This document shows, in pieces, positions 34,182 to 45,661 of a stretch of DNA of 64,000 nt. The translations under genes and the position numbers were made by a program. The notes beneath the pieces were generated by a model. That model searched no databases, was not told where the DNA came from, and was given only the letters and a program-made list of their open reading frames with translations. The DNA lies in contig JAFKIY010000007.1 in the NCBI GenBank assembly GCA_017306245.1, positions 33,665 to 97,664 on the forward strand, read 5' to 3'. This stretch comes from Micrococcales bacterium (GTDB lineage: Bacteria > Actinomycetota > Actinomycetes > Actinomycetales > Microbacteriaceae). Each line of letters starts with the position of its first letter. Positions within the stretch are counted from its first letter, which is position 1.

Positions 34182-34706
34182 ATGCGCGTTTACACGATCG
34201 GGCACTCGACGCACCCCATCGACGAATTCATCCAGATGTTGACAGCACACGACATCGCCCGGCTCGTCGACGTGCGCACGGTCGCAGGGTCGCGTCACAA
34301 CCCGCAGTTCGGCGAGCTGGAACTCGCCGCGAGCATGGCCGGCGCGGGCATCGACTATCAGCGGCTCACGGAGCTCGGCGGATTGCGGCACAGCCCTGCG
34401 GCGGCGGCGAGCATCAACGGTGCGTGGCGGAACACAAGTTTCCGCAACTACGCCGACTACATGCAGACCCCCGAATTCGCCGCGGGAATCGACGAGCTGA
34501 TCGGGCTCGCCGAGAAGCAGACGGTCGCGATCATGTGCGCGGAGGCGGTGCCCTGGCGCTGTCACCGCTCCCTCATCGGCGATGCCCTGCTGGCCCGGGG
34601 CGTGCAGGTCGTGGACATCATGAGCGCCACGTCCTCACAGCCGCACACGATGACCCGGTTCGCCGAAGTCGACGGCGAGCGCGTCTGGTACCCGTCCGAG
34701 GCATGA
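34182..34706 (+). CDS. DUF488-family protein
   Basis: The product (174 aa) has the DUF488 signature: YTIGHSTHPIDEFIQML at the start, LVDVRTVAGSRHNPQF, YQRLTELGG, and two Cys in IMCAEAVPWRCHRSLI. The biochemical role of the family is not established. Its start is two bases after the FMN reductase stop, indicating co-expression. It is convergent with the treS-like gene, only 24 bases apart. Confidence 0.88.
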   Translation: MRVYTIGHSTHPIDEFIQMLTAHDIARLVDVRTVAGSRHNPQFGELELAASMAGAGIDYQRLTELGGLRHSPAAAASINGAWRNTSFRNYADYMQTPEFAAGIDELIGLAEKQTVAIMCAEAVPWRCHRSLIGDALLARGVQVVDIMSATSSQPHTMTRFAEVDGERVWYPSEA

Positions 34707-34730
34707 GCAGCGCGTCGACGGCCCGAAACC

Positions 34731-37046
34731 TTATCCGGACGTCGGCACCGTGATGATGTCGATCGGCCGCGTGTAGGTCGGGGACACGTCATCCGTTCCG
34801 CCGATGAGCAGGAACAGCCTGGCGTATGGCGGCAGATGCACCGAGAAACTGTTCAAGTCGTCGACGTATCCGATCTTCTCGCCGCTGCCCACGTCGGTGA
34901 CCGACCGCCGCGGGATGAGATGATCCGAACGCACCGTCCCCTCCACGGCGTCGCCGCTGAAGTTCAGCACGGTCACCTGCAGCGGTGGATCCTCGATCGA
35001 GAGATCCCCGCCGTCGAGGCGATGCACCATGACGAGCATGCCCGGGTGGGCGACATCCGGAATGTCGACCTGCGTGGCGACGTCGATTTCGTGCGCGCTG
35101 CGGATCGCCAGGATGCCCTTCAATTGCGACGCGAACGAGTTCGGGTCGGCCAGTTGCGTCGTGATCGATCCGTACAGCGAGCGCCCGCGCGGCATCCCCG
35201 AACTCGAGGTGATCGCGCTCGGATCGGCGTCGATGAGGTCGTGCGCGCCCCGGTGGATCCACCGGGTGTCGCCGCCGGCGATCAGTTCGGCGACCGTGTC
35301 GTCGGGGACGGGCAGGATCCCGAGCAGATCCCACGCGGAGAGGGCGAACACTCCCGGCTGCCACGCGTTGAAGCACGCGAGCACGAGGTGGGCGCTGCGG
35401 ATGGCATCGACATCCGACTCCTGGATCGAGTCCAGCTGCGCGAAACCCTGGGCCGCGGCGATGACGGATGCGGTAGTGCAGGCGATGCCGTTCGTCGTGA
35501 ACACCCGGTTGTAGCTGGCTTGCGCGCCCGTGAGAATGGTCGTGAGGTCGGCCCGGATGGTTTCGGCAAGTTCGGCGCCGGTCAGCTCCGCGCCGCGGAA
35601 CCAGTAGTGCTCGAGGTGGTGGCGGTTCGCCCAGTGGACGAGCTCGTAAGTGAGTTCGTCGTGGTTCTGCAGGGCGTGGACGAGACTCGCCGGCTCGACG
35701 CCCAGCTCCAGAGAGGTGCGCAGCGTGAGCCTCAGGAACTCGGTGTCCGCCGTCGCGAGCGCGTGCTGGTAGGCGGGCCGGTTGATGAAGTCGTAGGAGA
35801 GGTCAGCGCCGACGCGACCGGTGTCCTTGATGTCCTCGATTCCGAGGTTCAGCTCCTGGAACGAGAAACCGCCCACTTTGCGCACCATGCTCGCGATCAG
35901 GTGGTTCGCCGCCTCGGAGAGCGGATGCCCCTCCGACCAGCCCGGCTGGCCGTCCCCGCTCTTCTCCACGCCGAGGAACCCGTTCGCATCGAGCCGCAAC
36001 GCGCTGGAACCGAGATCCCCGAGGGAGTGCAGCGCGTCGCCGATGACGAGGCGCATCCCGGCGAACGTGGGGTCGAGCCAGTTGATGGACGGTTGCCCCT
36101 GCTTGAAATAGTGCAGGTACACCCACCGGCGGGTTCGTCCGTCGACGCCGAGAATCGGACCCGTAGCGCTCCAGTTCGTTTCCTTCACCCCGGGGGAGAA
36201 GAAGATGACGCGCTGAAGCTGGCCGATGATGTATCCGCGGTCGGCGAGCGCCAGCTCCGTGTGCACGTCGAGGTTCACGGCATCGCGCTCCTCCGGAACG
36301 TCGGGCAGGAGCCCCCAGTCCTCCTCCGGAATTTCCACCATGTGGTAGATCCCGGGGAAGTCCTTGTAGGCCATTTCGGCGAGCCGGAAGTCTGCGCCCT
36401 TGCCGGTGTGCCCCGGCACGATGTCGTCGATCACGCTGCCGCCGTGTGTTTCGGCCACGTCGCACAGGGTGCGGAACTCATCCTCCGACCCGAACGCCGG
36501 ATCGATCCGAGTGCTGATGCGGTCGAAGTGGCCGTCGACGCTCGCGGTTTGCGCCCATCCGGTGATGCCGCCGGCGAGTTTCACCGGCCCGGTGTGCACC
36601 GCGCTGATCCCGATCGCCTCGAAAGCGTCCCACAGTTCCTGACTTCCCAGCGCGGCCAGGAACGACTGGCCGGGGCGCGTGATGAGCGAGATCGGGTATG
36701 CCGTGAACCACACGGAGGCCGTGCGGATCGCTTTCCGCGCATCCGGCCTCGCGTAGGGGTTCCGCCACATGCTCGGTTGCCCGGACAGCGCGCGGCTCAG
36801 CGAGTCGGCGTCGCGCAGCATGGACTGGCGCTTCAGCCAGGAGATGTAGGAGGGGTTGGATGCGACAGCGGAGCGCGGGTCCGTGACCGCATGCCGGATG
36901 CCGCTGTACTGCAGTTGCGCGCGCGGCCTCAACCGTTTGGGCCGGGCGGGGTACCGGATGTCGTCGTAGGTGGGTTCTTCGGGTTCCGGAGTGACCAGTT
37001 CGGGCTCGTCTGCCATCGACTCACCGCCAGAATCGGGTTCAGTCAT
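34731..37046 (-). CDS. GH13 trehalose-synthase-like protein (maltose glucosyltransferase type)
   Basis: The product (771 aa) is an alpha-amylase-superfamily barrel of the long TreS-variant type. A Pro/Glu-rich N-terminus is followed by the [12 protein letters not shown] region. Catalytic pieces: nucleophile Asp in [13 protein letters not shown], acid/base Glu in FSFQELNLG, and His-Asp in [11 protein letters not shown]. The likely reaction is maltose-trehalose interconversion. It lies last in the glgX-treY-treZ-treS run and overlaps the treZ end by eight bases. Classical TreS is shorter (about 570-600 aa), so identity as a true trehalose synthase is probable but not certain. Confidence 0.8.
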   Translation of the reverse strand: MTEPDSGGESMADEPELVTPEPEEPTYDDIRYPARPKRLRPRAQLQYSGIRHAVTDPRSAVASNPSYISWLKRQSMLRDADSLSRALSGQPSMWRNPYARPDARKAIRTASVWFTAYPISLITRPGQSFLAALGSQELWDAFEAIGISAVHTGPVKLAGGITGWAQTASVDGHFDRISTRIDPAFGSEDEFRTLCDVAETHGGSVIDDIVPGHTGKGADFRLAEMAYKDFPGIYHMVEIPEEDWGLLPDVPEERDAVNLDVHTELALADRGYIIGQLQRVIFFSPGVKETNWSATGPILGVDGRTRRWVYLHYFKQGQPSINWLDPTFAGMRLVIGDALHSLGDLGSSALRLDANGFLGVEKSGDGQPGWSEGHPLSEAANHLIASMVRKVGGFSFQELNLGIEDIKDTGRVGADLSYDFINRPAYQHALATADTEFLRLTLRTSLELGVEPASLVHALQNHDELTYELVHWANRHHLEHYWFRGAELTGAELAETIRADLTTILTGAQASYNRVFTTNGIACTTASVIAAAQGFAQLDSIQESDVDAIRSAHLVLACFNAWQPGVFALSAWDLLGILPVPDDTVAELIAGGDTRWIHRGAHDLIDADPSAITSSSGMPRGRSLYGSITTQLADPNSFASQLKGILAIRSAHEIDVATQVDIPDVAHPGMLVMVHRLDGGDLSIEDPPLQVTVLNFSGDAVEGTVRSDHLIPRRSVTDVGSGEKIGYVDDLNSFSVHLPPYARLFLLIGGTDDVSPTYTRPIDIITVPTSG

Positions 37047-38838
37047 AGGACCAGTCTCCCCTTGATTGGCCTATCACCGCGAGCGAGTGGCCGTGGAGTG
37101 TCAACTTTCCGTCCTCGAACGAGTGCCGGCCGAAGGAGAGAAGGATGTCGTCCGGCTCGGCGAGTTCGGGCGGGAATCCGGGGAACTGCCGCGGTTCGGC
37201 GCTCAGGTTCACGAGAATCGCGGTGTGCCTGCGCCGCACGATGAGACCGTCGCCGCCGGGCAGAGTTTCGACGTCGATGGTGGCGAATCGGGCATCCGTG
37301 AGTTCCGGGCGCGCGCGGCGCAACGCGATGACGGCACGGTAGAACTCGAGGATCCGCGCATGCCGGCCCGTCAGCCGCTCGTCCCACCGGAGTTTCGAGC
37401 GCTCGAACGTCGCGGGATCCTGGGGGTTCGGCACGGCCGATTCGTCCCAGCCCATGCGCGCGAATTCGGCGATCCTCCCCGTCGCCGTGGCGTCACCCAG
37501 TTCCGGCTCCGGGTGCGAGGTGAAGAACTGCCACGGGGTGGACGCTGCCCACTCTTCGCCCATGAACAGCATGGGCGTGTTCGGGCCGAGGAGCGTGAGC
37601 ACCGCCGCGATCGCGAGCTGGCCGTCGTCCAGCGTCGCCGCGAGGCGGTCGCCGGCGGCCCGGTTGCCGATCTGGTCGTGATCCTGGCTGAACACGACCA
37701 GTCGGGATGCGGGCGTCGTGTCCGTATCGATCGGCCGTCCGTGATGGCGCCGGCGGAACGACGAGTACGTTCCGTCGTGGAAGAAGCCCGACGTGATGGT
37801 CTTCGCGAGCGCGTGCGGGTCGGCGAAGTCCGCGTAGTATCCGGTGGTCTCGCCGGTGAGGGCGACGTGGAGCGCGTGGTGGAAGTCGTCGCTCCACTGG
37901 CCGTCCAGCCCGTCGCCGCCGGCGTCGCGGGACGCGATCAGGCGCGGATCGTTCAGGTCCGATTCCGCGATGAGACCGAGCGGCCTGCCGAGCCGGCGCG
38001 ACAGCTCCGCGACCCGCACCTCCAGTTCTTCGAGGATGTTCACCGCCCGCGAGTCGACCATCGCGTGGACCGCGTCCAGCCTGAGGCCATCCACGTGGTA
38101 GTCGCGCAACCACATTTCGGCATTGTCGATGATGTACTCGCGCACGCCGTCCGACCCGGGGCCGTCGAGGTTGAGGGAGCTGCCCCACGTGTTCGCGCTG
38201 TCCGACCGCAGGTACGGGCCGAATTCGGGGAGGTAGTTGCCGCTCGGCCCCAGATGGTTGTAGACGACATCCTGGATGACGCCGAGCCCGGCATTGTGGC
38301 AGGCGTCCACGAACCGCTGGTAGCCCTCCGGCCCCCCGTACTGTTCGTGGACCGCGTACCACAGCACTCCGTCGTAACCCCAGTTGTATATTCCGTTGAA
38401 GGCATTCACCGGCAGCAGCTCGACGAAGTCGACGCCGAGATCGTGGAGGTAGTCGAGCTTTCCTGCCGCGGCATCCAGCGTTCCCTCGTCGGTGAACGTG
38501 CCGATGTGAAGTTCGTAGATGACGGAGCCGGGGATCGGCCTGCCCCGCCAGGTGCCGTCCGTCCAGTCGAACACGCCTGGGTCGAAGTCGCGGGAGAGAT
38601 CGTGGACGCCGAAGGGCTGCCGCCGGGACCGCGGGTCGGGGAACGGACCTTTGCCGTCGACGACGAAACCGTAGTCGACCCCCGCGGACTCCGCGGCAGG
38701 CTCCGCGGCGAGCGCGTCGCCGCGCCACCAGCCGGTCGCCTCATCCTTCGCGAGCGGCCGCCGTTTCCCGCCGACGACGACCTCGACGCTTTGCGCCGCC
38801 GGCGCCCAGACCGGGAAACCGTGGCGTGCCGCGGTCAC
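37039..38838 (-). CDS. treZ: Malto-oligosyltrehalose trehalohydrolase
   Basis: The product (599 aa) starts at the GTG at 38838 ([22 protein letters not shown]), whose GTGA overlaps the treY stop. The N-terminal CBM48-like domain is followed by the GH13 barrel: [36 protein letters not shown] (TreZ-specific), nucleophile in [13 protein letters not shown], Glu in [26 protein letters not shown], and [20 protein letters not shown]. It releases trehalose from maltooligosyl-trehalose made by TreY. Confidence 0.95.
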   Translation of the reverse strand: MTAARHGFPVWAPAAQSVEVVVGGKRRPLAKDEATGWWRGDALAAEPAAESAGVDYGFVVDGKGPFPDPRSRRQPFGVHDLSRDFDPGVFDWTDGTWRGRPIPGSVIYELHIGTFTDEGTLDAAAGKLDYLHDLGVDFVELLPVNAFNGIYNWGYDGVLWYAVHEQYGGPEGYQRFVDACHNAGLGVIQDVVYNHLGPSGNYLPEFGPYLRSDSANTWGSSLNLDGPGSDGVREYIIDNAEMWLRDYHVDGLRLDAVHAMVDSRAVNILEELEVRVAELSRRLGRPLGLIAESDLNDPRLIASRDAGGDGLDGQWSDDFHHALHVALTGETTGYYADFADPHALAKTITSGFFHDGTYSSFRRRHHGRPIDTDTTPASRLVVFSQDHDQIGNRAAGDRLAATLDDGQLAIAAVLTLLGPNTPMLFMGEEWAASTPWQFFTSHPEPELGDATATGRIAEFARMGWDESAVPNPQDPATFERSKLRWDERLTGRHARILEFYRAVIALRRARPELTDARFATIDVETLPGGDGLIVRRRHTAILVNLSAEPRQFPGFPPELAEPDDILLSFGRHSFEDGKLTLHGHSLAVIGQSRGDWSYD

Positions 38839-41159
38839 GGCGAATCCTCCGTCACGAGTGCGACGGGGTATCGAGAGAACAACTCCTCGACGCGGGTGTC
38901 GCCGCCCGGGTAGCGGGCACCGGTGAGAATGTCGACGCTGTCGGCGGGCAGGGGGATCGTGGTGTCCCGCCATCCGCCGTCCTCCGCGAGCGTGAACGGA
39001 AGACGCGTTGCGACGGCGATCGCTCCCCCGCGGTCGAACGCGACGACGTGCGAGCGCGCGGACCCGGCGGCGGCCACGGGACGGTAGGCGCCGAACCGCT
39101 CCGGGTGATCGCGCCGCAACCGCAGAACGCGGCTGGTCACGAGAAGTTTCGCGGCGCCCGCACCATCGACGGGTGGCAGCCATCCCGCGTCGATCCGCTT
39201 CAGGAGTTCCGCGCGCTCGGCGAAGTCGACCGGGCGGCGGTTGTCGGGGTCGACGAGGGAGGTCTCCCAGAGTTCGCTGCCCTGATACACGTCGGGGACG
39301 CCGGGGGTCGCGAGCTGCAGCAGCTTGGCGCCGAGCCCGTTCGAGTATCCCGCCTCGGCGAACAGCTCCGCCGTGTCGGCGACCGCTTTCGCGACGTTCG
39401 CATCGTCGAAGACCGCATCGACCGCGCCGTGGAGTTTCGCCTCGAACTGCGCGTCGGGGTCGATCCAGTTCGTCGAAGTCCCGGCCTCCCGTGCCGCCTT
39501 TTCCGCGTAGCCGTGCAGCCGTTCCCTGGATGCCGGCCACGCGCCGACGATCGCCTGCCACAGCAAATTCTCCAGCTCCGGGTCGCCCAGGTCGGCGAGC
39601 GCATGCAGGGTACCGAGCGCTTTCGCCCACGCCGCCGGCCGCTCCGCGAGCGCGGTGATCCGGGCGCGCACATCCTCACCGCGTTTCGTGTCGTGCGTGG
39701 ACAGGGTCGTCATCGACTCCGGCCAGTCGCGCTGGCGGCGAGCCTGGCGTTCGTGGAACGTGCCGGCATCGATCGCGAACTCGCTGGGGTCCGCGCCCAC
39801 TTCGTTGAGCGAGGTCAGGCGGTTGTACCGGTAGTACGCCGAGTCCTCCACGCCTTTCGCCATGACCATGCCGGACGTCTGCTGGAATCGGATGGCCGCG
39901 GGATGCGCCGGGTCGGCGAGAACTGCCGTCACCGCGTTGAGCGTCGGCGCGAGACTCGGGTTGCGCGCGGCGGCAGCTGCCATAGCGTGTTCCAGGTTCT
40001 CGCGGCCGTCCGGCAGGTAGGAGCGGTACACCGGGAACGCCGCGAGGAGCGCGGTGAGCGCTGCCGCGGCATCCGCGAACTCGATCGAGTCGGGCATGAG
40101 CCGCGCGAGTCGGTTCACTTCGGAGCGGAGAATTCCTTCTGCCACATCGGTTTTCGAGTCGACGACCAGATCGGGCCAGGAGACCCCGGGGGCCTCGCCG
40201 CCGAGTGCCTGCGTCGCCCGCTCCAGCTCCTCGCGGCCCCGCGCATCCACGAGGATCCGGTCGAAGTCGGGCAGCGCGTCATACCCTGTCGTTCCCTTGG
40301 CCTGCCAGCCGACGGGGAGCGTTTCACCGCCTTCGAGGATCTTCTCCACCCAGACCGGCGCGCCCCCCGTGACGTCGGCGAGACGCGCGAGGTAACCGCC
40401 CGGATCCGCGAGGCCGTCGGGGTGGTCGACGCGGAGGCCATCCGCGAGCCCGTCCCGAAACCATCGCCCGATTTCCGCGTGCGACGCATCGAACACGCGC
40501 TCGACTTCGACTCGGATGCCGGCCAGCGAGTTCACGGCGAAAAAGCGCCGGTAGTTGAGGTCGCCGTCCGCCCGCCGCCAATTCATGAGCTCATAGTTCT
40601 GGCGGTCGTGCACCTCGCGCGGTGAGTCGCCCTCGGCCAGGGTGCCGGGTGCGATCGGGTAGCGGTTGCCGTGGTACACGAGCTCCTCCCCGCCCGCGAC
40701 CGTGGCGTCGACCTGCAGCGCATCGAGTTCGTGGGCGCCATCGCCGAGCACGGGAATCCGGATGCGGCCGCCGCCGGCATCCCAGTCCACGTCGAACGCT
40801 TCGGCATAACGCGACGCCTGGCCGAACCGGAGCAGGTCCCACCACCAGGCGTTGACCGGCGGGGTCGCAACCCCCATATGGTTGGGGACGATGTCGACGA
40901 GCACGCCGAGCCCTTCCCGACGCGCCGCCGCAGACAACCGCGCGAACCCCTGCGCGCCGCCGCGCTCGGCGTCGATGACGGTGGGGTCGACCACGTCGTA
41001 CCCGTGCCTCGAACCGGGCTCGGCCTGGAGGATCGGCGACAGGTACACCCAGCCGACCCCGAGCTCCCGCAGGTAGGGGAACAACGCGGCCGCATCATCG
41101 AACGTGAACTGCGCGGTCAACTGCAGCCGATACGTCGAGGAGGGGATCGGGCCGACCAT
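38835..41159 (-). CDS. treY: Malto-oligosyltrehalose synthase
   Basis: The product (774 aa from the ATG at 41159; GTG 41168 is possible) starts [20 protein letters not shown], the usual TreY beginning. [51 protein letters not shown] (nucleophile region), [14 protein letters not shown] (Glu) and [16 protein letters not shown] (TreY-specific) are present. It converts the reducing end of malto-oligosaccharides to a trehalosyl unit. It is one base after the glgX stop and overlaps treZ, so the genes are tightly coupled. Confidence 0.95.
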   Translation of the reverse strand: MVGPIPSSTYRLQLTAQFTFDDAAALFPYLRELGVGWVYLSPILQAEPGSRHGYDVVDPTVIDAERGGAQGFARLSAAARREGLGVLVDIVPNHMGVATPPVNAWWWDLLRFGQASRYAEAFDVDWDAGGGRIRIPVLGDGAHELDALQVDATVAGGEELVYHGNRYPIAPGTLAEGDSPREVHDRQNYELMNWRRADGDLNYRRFFAVNSLAGIRVEVERVFDASHAEIGRWFRDGLADGLRVDHPDGLADPGGYLARLADVTGGAPVWVEKILEGGETLPVGWQAKGTTGYDALPDFDRILVDARGREELERATQALGGEAPGVSWPDLVVDSKTDVAEGILRSEVNRLARLMPDSIEFADAAAALTALLAAFPVYRSYLPDGRENLEHAMAAAAARNPSLAPTLNAVTAVLADPAHPAAIRFQQTSGMVMAKGVEDSAYYRYNRLTSLNEVGADPSEFAIDAGTFHERQARRQRDWPESMTTLSTHDTKRGEDVRARITALAERPAAWAKALGTLHALADLGDPELENLLWQAIVGAWPASRERLHGYAEKAAREAGTSTNWIDPDAQFEAKLHGAVDAVFDDANVAKAVADTAELFAEAGYSNGLGAKLLQLATPGVPDVYQGSELWETSLVDPDNRRPVDFAERAELLKRIDAGWLPPVDGAGAAKLLVTSRVLRLRRDHPERFGAYRPVAAAGSARSHVVAFDRGGAIAVATRLPFTLAEDGGWRDTTIPLPADSVDILTGARYPGGDTRVEELFSRYPVALVTEDSP

Positions 41160-41160
41160 G

Positions 41161-43206
41161 TTACTCACGACGCTCCGCCGCCGACCGCAGGAGCGTGAAG
41201 GAATTCCCCGCGAGGATGAGGGTGTCGATCGCTCCGCTGGTTTCCTGCTCCCCGTCGCTGGAGACGACGCGCATCCACGGTTCGTTCGGCGCCTCCGGGA
41301 TCGTGAACTCGACGCCGTTGTCGGCGGAGTTCAGAAGGAGCGCGAACGTGTCTGCGCCCTCGTGCGCGAGGAGGAACGTGATCGTGCGGGCATCCGGATT
41401 GTCCCAGTCGCCGTCGCCGAACTCCTCGCCGTCGGATCGGATCATCCGCACCGTGTCGCGGCTGCCCGCGGAGGGGTCGTGGCGGAACCACTCCGGCCGC
41501 AGAGCGGGGTTTTCGCGGCGCAGCGCCAGCAGACGCCGGGTGAAACGTCGCATCGCCTCGTCGACGTTGTCCCAGTCCAGCCACGAGACCTCGTTGTCCT
41601 GGCAGTACGCGTTGTTGTTTCCGTTCTGCGTTCTGCCCAGCTCGTCCCCCGCGAGGATCATCGGGACACCGGCGGACAGGAGCAGCGTGGCCATGAGGTT
41701 GCGGCGCCGGCGCCGGCGCCGTTCGGTGATCTCGGGGTCGTCGGTGGGGCCCTCGACGCCGAAGTTGAAGGAGCGATTGTGGGATTCGCCGTCCTTGTTG
41801 TTTTCGCCGTTGGCGAGGTTGTGCTTCTCGTTGTACATCGTCAGGTCGACGAGGGTGAAGCCGTCGTGGGCGGTGATGAAGTTCACGCTGCACAGCGGGG
41901 ACCGCCGGGAAACCTCGTAGACATCCGGGCTGCCGAGGATGCGCTGCGACACCGTCCCGAGCACATTGTCGGCGCCGTTCCAGAAGTCGCGCACATCGTC
42001 CCGGAAGGCGCCGTTCCACTCCGACCAGGTGGCCGGGAATCCGCCGAGCTGGTACCCGGCCGTGTCCCACGGTTCGGCGATCATTTTGACCGTGTTCAGC
42101 AGCGGGTCCTGTTCGATGAGCGTGAGGAACGCGCTGTGCAGTTCGGCGGAACCGGACTGCCGGGTGAGCGCGGTCGCCAGGTCGAACCGGAAACCGTCGA
42201 CGTGCATCTCGGTCACCCAGTAGCGCAGCGAATCCATGATGAGGCCGAGGGCGGCGGGATGCCGGACGTTGAGGCTGTTCCCGGTGCCCGTCGTGTCGAA
42301 GTAGGAGGCGCGGTGATCCTCCACGAGCCGGTAGTAGGCCGCGTTGTCGATCCCCTTGAAGGAGAGCGTCGGACCGAGATGATTGCCTTCCGCGGTGTGG
42401 TTGTAGACGACATCGAGGATCACTTCGAGCCCGGCGTCATGCAACGCCTTGACCATGTTCTTGAACTCGGCCACCTGGCCGCCACCGTCACCCACCGACG
42501 AGTAGTCGCCGTGCGGCGCGAAGAATCCGATGGAGTTGTAGCCCCAATAGTTGCGCAGGCCCCTCTCCAGCAGGTGGTTGTCCTGCACGAAGTGGTGCAC
42601 GGGCATGAGTTCGACGGCGGTGACCCCGAGGTCGGTGAGGTGCTTGATCGCGGCCGGATGCGCGAGCCCGGCATAGGTGCCCCGAATCTCCGGGGGGATC
42701 TCCGGATGCCGCTGGGTGAAGCCCTTCACGTGCAGTTCGTAGATCACGGTGTCGGCGAGCGGGATGAGCGGGGGTTCGTCGCCTTCCCAGTCGAATGCGG
42801 GGTCGGTGACGACGCAGCGCGGCACCGATGACTGGTTGTCTGTGTCATCCATCACGAGGGGGTGGCCAAGCTGGTGACCGAACACGCTCGGGTTCCAGTC
42901 GTACTCGCCTTCGATCGCGGTGGCGTGCGGGTCGAGCAGCAGCTTGTTCCGGTTGTGCCGGAGCCCGTTGGCCGGATCCCACGGCCCGTCCACGCGTAGT
43001 CCGTACCGGGTGCCGACCTGCATCCCCGGGACGATGCCGTGGAAGACGTGCCCGGTGCGGTGCTCGAGCGTGACGCAAGTCTGAACATCACCCGTGAATG
43101 TGCACACGTCGATGGAATCGGCGGTTTCCGAGTAGATGGCAACGTTCGCGCCGCCATCCCGGAGGCTGACGCCGAGCGGGAACGGGAGAGAACGGGTCGT
43201 GCGCAT
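41161..43206 (-). CDS. glgX: Glycogen debranching enzyme GlgX/TreX
   Basis: The product (681 aa) has an N-terminal CBM48 (PLGVSLRDGGANVAIYSETA), GTRYGLRVDGPWDPANGLRHN, VYNHTAEGNHLGPTLSFKGI, nucleophile in VDGFRFDLATALTRQ, Glu in MIAEPWDTAGYQLGGFP, and FITAHDGFTLVDLTMYNEKHN. It cleaves alpha-1,6 branches and feeds linear chains to TreY. It is the first gene of the minus-strand trehalose run; the 46-base gap to the divergent maltokinase gene must hold at least part of both promoters. Confidence 0.95.
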   Translation of the reverse strand: MRTTRSLPFPLGVSLRDGGANVAIYSETADSIDVCTFTGDVQTCVTLEHRTGHVFHGIVPGMQVGTRYGLRVDGPWDPANGLRHNRNKLLLDPHATAIEGEYDWNPSVFGHQLGHPLVMDDTDNQSSVPRCVVTDPAFDWEGDEPPLIPLADTVIYELHVKGFTQRHPEIPPEIRGTYAGLAHPAAIKHLTDLGVTAVELMPVHHFVQDNHLLERGLRNYWGYNSIGFFAPHGDYSSVGDGGGQVAEFKNMVKALHDAGLEVILDVVYNHTAEGNHLGPTLSFKGIDNAAYYRLVEDHRASYFDTTGTGNSLNVRHPAALGLIMDSLRYWVTEMHVDGFRFDLATALTRQSGSAELHSAFLTLIEQDPLLNTVKMIAEPWDTAGYQLGGFPATWSEWNGAFRDDVRDFWNGADNVLGTVSQRILGSPDVYEVSRRSPLCSVNFITAHDGFTLVDLTMYNEKHNLANGENNKDGESHNRSFNFGVEGPTDDPEITERRRRRRRNLMATLLLSAGVPMILAGDELGRTQNGNNNAYCQDNEVSWLDWDNVDEAMRRFTRRLLALRRENPALRPEWFRHDPSAGSRDTVRMIRSDGEEFGDGDWDNPDARTITFLLAHEGADTFALLLNSADNGVEFTIPEAPNEPWMRVVSSDGEQETSGAIDTLILAGNSFTLLRSAAERRE

Positions 43207-43252
43207 CCTCTCATTCTGCGCTACCTCAGCATGCCGGGATAACCTCGGGACT

Positions 43253-44632
43253 ATGGCAGAGGCGCAGAATGTCCTGGATGCCCTCGCCGACTGGGTCGGT
43301 CACCAGCGCTGGTTCGTCGGCAAGGGAACGATGCCGACCCTGCGCAGCGTCGCGTCGCTGACCCTTCACCATGACCCTCAACTCGAGGTGAAAATCCTCA
43401 TCGCGGGCGATTGTCGCGGGGCCGAAGAACGGCTGTTCCAGGTGCCTGTCGTCCTGCGCCGGGCCTATCGGGAGGCCGGTGCTCCCGGCCATATCGGCTC
43501 GCTCAGGGACGCGGATGGCCTCGAATGGCAGCTGTACGACGGGCCGGAGGATCCCGCGTTCACCGAGCGACTGCAGCGCCTGATCGCCGACGGCGAGTCG
43601 TTTGGGGATGACACCGCGTCGGTGCGCGGAATCCCGGCGTCGCCGTGGCCCGGCTCCGGCATGACGTCGAGAGTGCTTCGGGGCGAACAGTCGAATACGT
43701 CGATCGTGTATTCGGTTGACGGCGACGGCACGGGCGAATCGAGCGTGATCTGCAAGATCTTCCGCGTGCTCCAGCACGGCGAGAATCCGGATGTCGTTCT
43801 CCAGTCGGCCCTGTTCACATCCGGATCGACATCGGTTCCGCCACTCTTCGGCAGCGTCGCTGCGCGGTGGCCGGACGATTCCCGGCCGGACGGATCCGCG
43901 AGCGGGCACCTCGCGTTCGCGCAACGGTTCCTCTCCGGGGCCCAGGACGCGTGGAGCCTCGCCCTTGCCGCAGGGTCGACGCACGCCGATTTCACGGTGA
44001 GTGCCCGCCAGATCGGGATCGCCACGGCGGATGTCCACGCGACGCTCGCCCGCGCGCTCCCGACGCGGGAGCCCACTGCAGGCGACAGCGCGGTGACCGT
44101 GGCCGCGTGGCGCACCCGGCTCGACGCAGCCCTCGCCGAGGTGCCGGAGCTCTCACAGCTGCGCCCCTCCATCGAACTCCTCTACGAGCGGGCCGCGGGC
44201 GTTGCGTGGCCGATGCTGCAGAGCATCCACGGCGACCTGCATCTCGGCCAGATCCTCGCGACCCCCGATGGCTCCTGGGCGATCATCGATTTCGAGGGCG
44301 AACCGATGCGGCCGCTCGAGGAGCGCCTGCTCCCGGATCTTCCGCTTCGCGACATCGCGGGCATGCTGCGCAGTTTCGACTACGCCGCGGGCTCGCACGA
44401 GCCGTCGGAGGGCATGACCCGGTGGGCGCATGAATGCCGGGTGGCGTTCATCGACGGCTACATCGCCGGCTCGGGGCGCGATGTCCGCAAGAATCGCGTG
44501 CTCCTCGATGCGTTCGAGATGGATAAGGCGCTCTACGAGGTCGTATACGAGGCCCACAACCGGCCGGCCTGGCTGGGCATCCCCACCGCCGCGGTGCATC
44601 GGCTTGCCGCCCGCGCCGCCACCGCGCGCTAG
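43253..44632 (+). CDS. mak: Maltokinase (Mak-type)
   Basis: The product (459 aa) starts ADWVGHQRWFVGKGTMPTLR as in Mak proteins, has an aminoglycoside-phosphotransferase fold with the catalytic SIHGDLHLGQILATP loop, AIIDFEGEP metal site, and DIAGMLRSFDYAA. Mak phosphorylates maltose to maltose-1-phosphate, which GlgE extends to glucan. In many actinobacteria it is fused or adjacent to TreS; here it is divergent from glgX, and no glgE is in the window. Confidence 0.9.
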   Translation: MAEAQNVLDALADWVGHQRWFVGKGTMPTLRSVASLTLHHDPQLEVKILIAGDCRGAEERLFQVPVVLRRAYREAGAPGHIGSLRDADGLEWQLYDGPEDPAFTERLQRLIADGESFGDDTASVRGIPASPWPGSGMTSRVLRGEQSNTSIVYSVDGDGTGESSVICKIFRVLQHGENPDVVLQSALFTSGSTSVPPLFGSVAARWPDDSRPDGSASGHLAFAQRFLSGAQDAWSLALAAGSTHADFTVSARQIGIATADVHATLARALPTREPTAGDSAVTVAAWRTRLDAALAEVPELSQLRPSIELLYERAAGVAWPMLQSIHGDLHLGQILATPDGSWAIIDFEGEPMRPLEERLLPDLPLRDIAGMLRSFDYAAGSHEPSEGMTRWAHECRVAFIDGYIAGSGRDVRKNRVLLDAFEMDKALYEVVYEAHNRPAWLGIPTAAVHRLAARAATAR

Positions 44633-44684
44633 CGTAGTCGGTCGGCGCCGCGGTTCGGCGACGGGGGGCGTTTAGGGTTGGAAC

Positions 44685-45656
44685 ATGCTGAACCTGGACA
44701 CGGTGCAGGACGCCGCCGCCCGGCTGGACGGCGTGGCCCACCGCACGCCCGTGATCACCTCGCACACGCTCGATGAGGTGTGCGGTGCGCGAATCTTTCT
44801 GAAGTGCGAGAACTTTCAGCGCATCGGAGCGTTCAAGTTCCGCGGCGCCTACAACGTGATCTCGCGGCTTTCGCCCGCGGAGCTGGAGCGGGGCGTCGTG
44901 GCGTGGTCGTCGGGGAATCACGCGCAGGCCGTTTCCCTCGCGGCGCGGATGATGGGGTCGACGGCGACGATCATCATGCCGTCGGACGCGCCGGAGGCGA
45001 AGGTCGCCGCCACGCGCGGCTACGGCGCGGACGTGCAGTTCTACGATCGGGTGGCGGATGATCGGGAGGCGATGGGCGCGGCCCTCGCCGAGTCGCGCGG
45101 GCTGACCGTCATTCCGCCGTACGAGCACTACGGCATCATGGCGGGGCAGGGCACGGCCGCCCTCGAACTGCTGCAGGAGGTCGGCGAACTGGACGAACTG
45201 CGGGTGCCGATCGGCGGCGGCGGGCTCATGGCGGGCAGCGCGACGGCGGCGACGGTACTGCACCCGGACATCCGGATGATCGGAGTGGAGCCCGCGGCCG
45301 GGGACGACACGAAGCGTTCCCTGGAGGCCGGCGAGCGCGTTCGGATTGCCGTGCCGGACACGATCGCCGACGGCCAGGGCGCCGAAACTCCAGGCGAACT
45401 GACGTTCGGTGTGAACCGCCGCCTCGTGCGCGCGGTCGACCTCGTCACGGACGACCAGCTGCTTCAGGCGATGGCGTTCGCGTTCGACCGGCTGAAGATC
45501 GTGCTGGAGCCGTCAGGGGCGACGGGTCTCGCCTCGGTCATGTTCGGGCTGCGGCCCGAGCCTGCCGCGATGGTGGGCGTGATCCTTTCCGGCGGAAACG
45601 TGGGGCTCCAGCGGTTTCGCGAACTCATGGCGCGCGCAGGCGCATCCTTCGCGTGA
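44685..45656 (+). CDS. Threonine/serine dehydratase (PLP fold type II)
   Basis: The product (323 aa) has the PLP lysine in NFQRIGAFKFRGAYNVI, SSGNHAQAVSLAARMMG, the phosphate-binding glycine loop PIGGGGLMAGSA, and VEPAAGDDTKRS. There is no C-terminal ACT domain, so it is the catabolic or racemase-like short form rather than biosynthetic IlvA. It deaminates threonine or serine to a 2-oxoacid. Same strand as mak, 52 bases later; palindrome 6 follows the stop. Confidence 0.9.
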   Translation: MLNLDTVQDAAARLDGVAHRTPVITSHTLDEVCGARIFLKCENFQRIGAFKFRGAYNVISRLSPAELERGVVAWSSGNHAQAVSLAARMMGSTATIIMPSDAPEAKVAATRGYGADVQFYDRVADDREAMGAALAESRGLTVIPPYEHYGIMAGQGTAALELLQEVGELDELRVPIGGGGLMAGSATAATVLHPDIRMIGVEPAAGDDTKRSLEAGERVRIAVPDTIADGQGAETPGELTFGVNRRLVRAVDLVTDDQLLQAMAFAFDRLKIVLEPSGATGLASVMFGLRPEPAAMVGVILSGGNVGLQRFRELMARAGASFA

Positions 45657-45661
45657 TGGCA

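Noticed and set aside
34836..37244. Long antisense open frame opposite the treS-like gene
   Set aside because: Same shadow effect; the minus-strand protein has all GH13 catalytic motifs.
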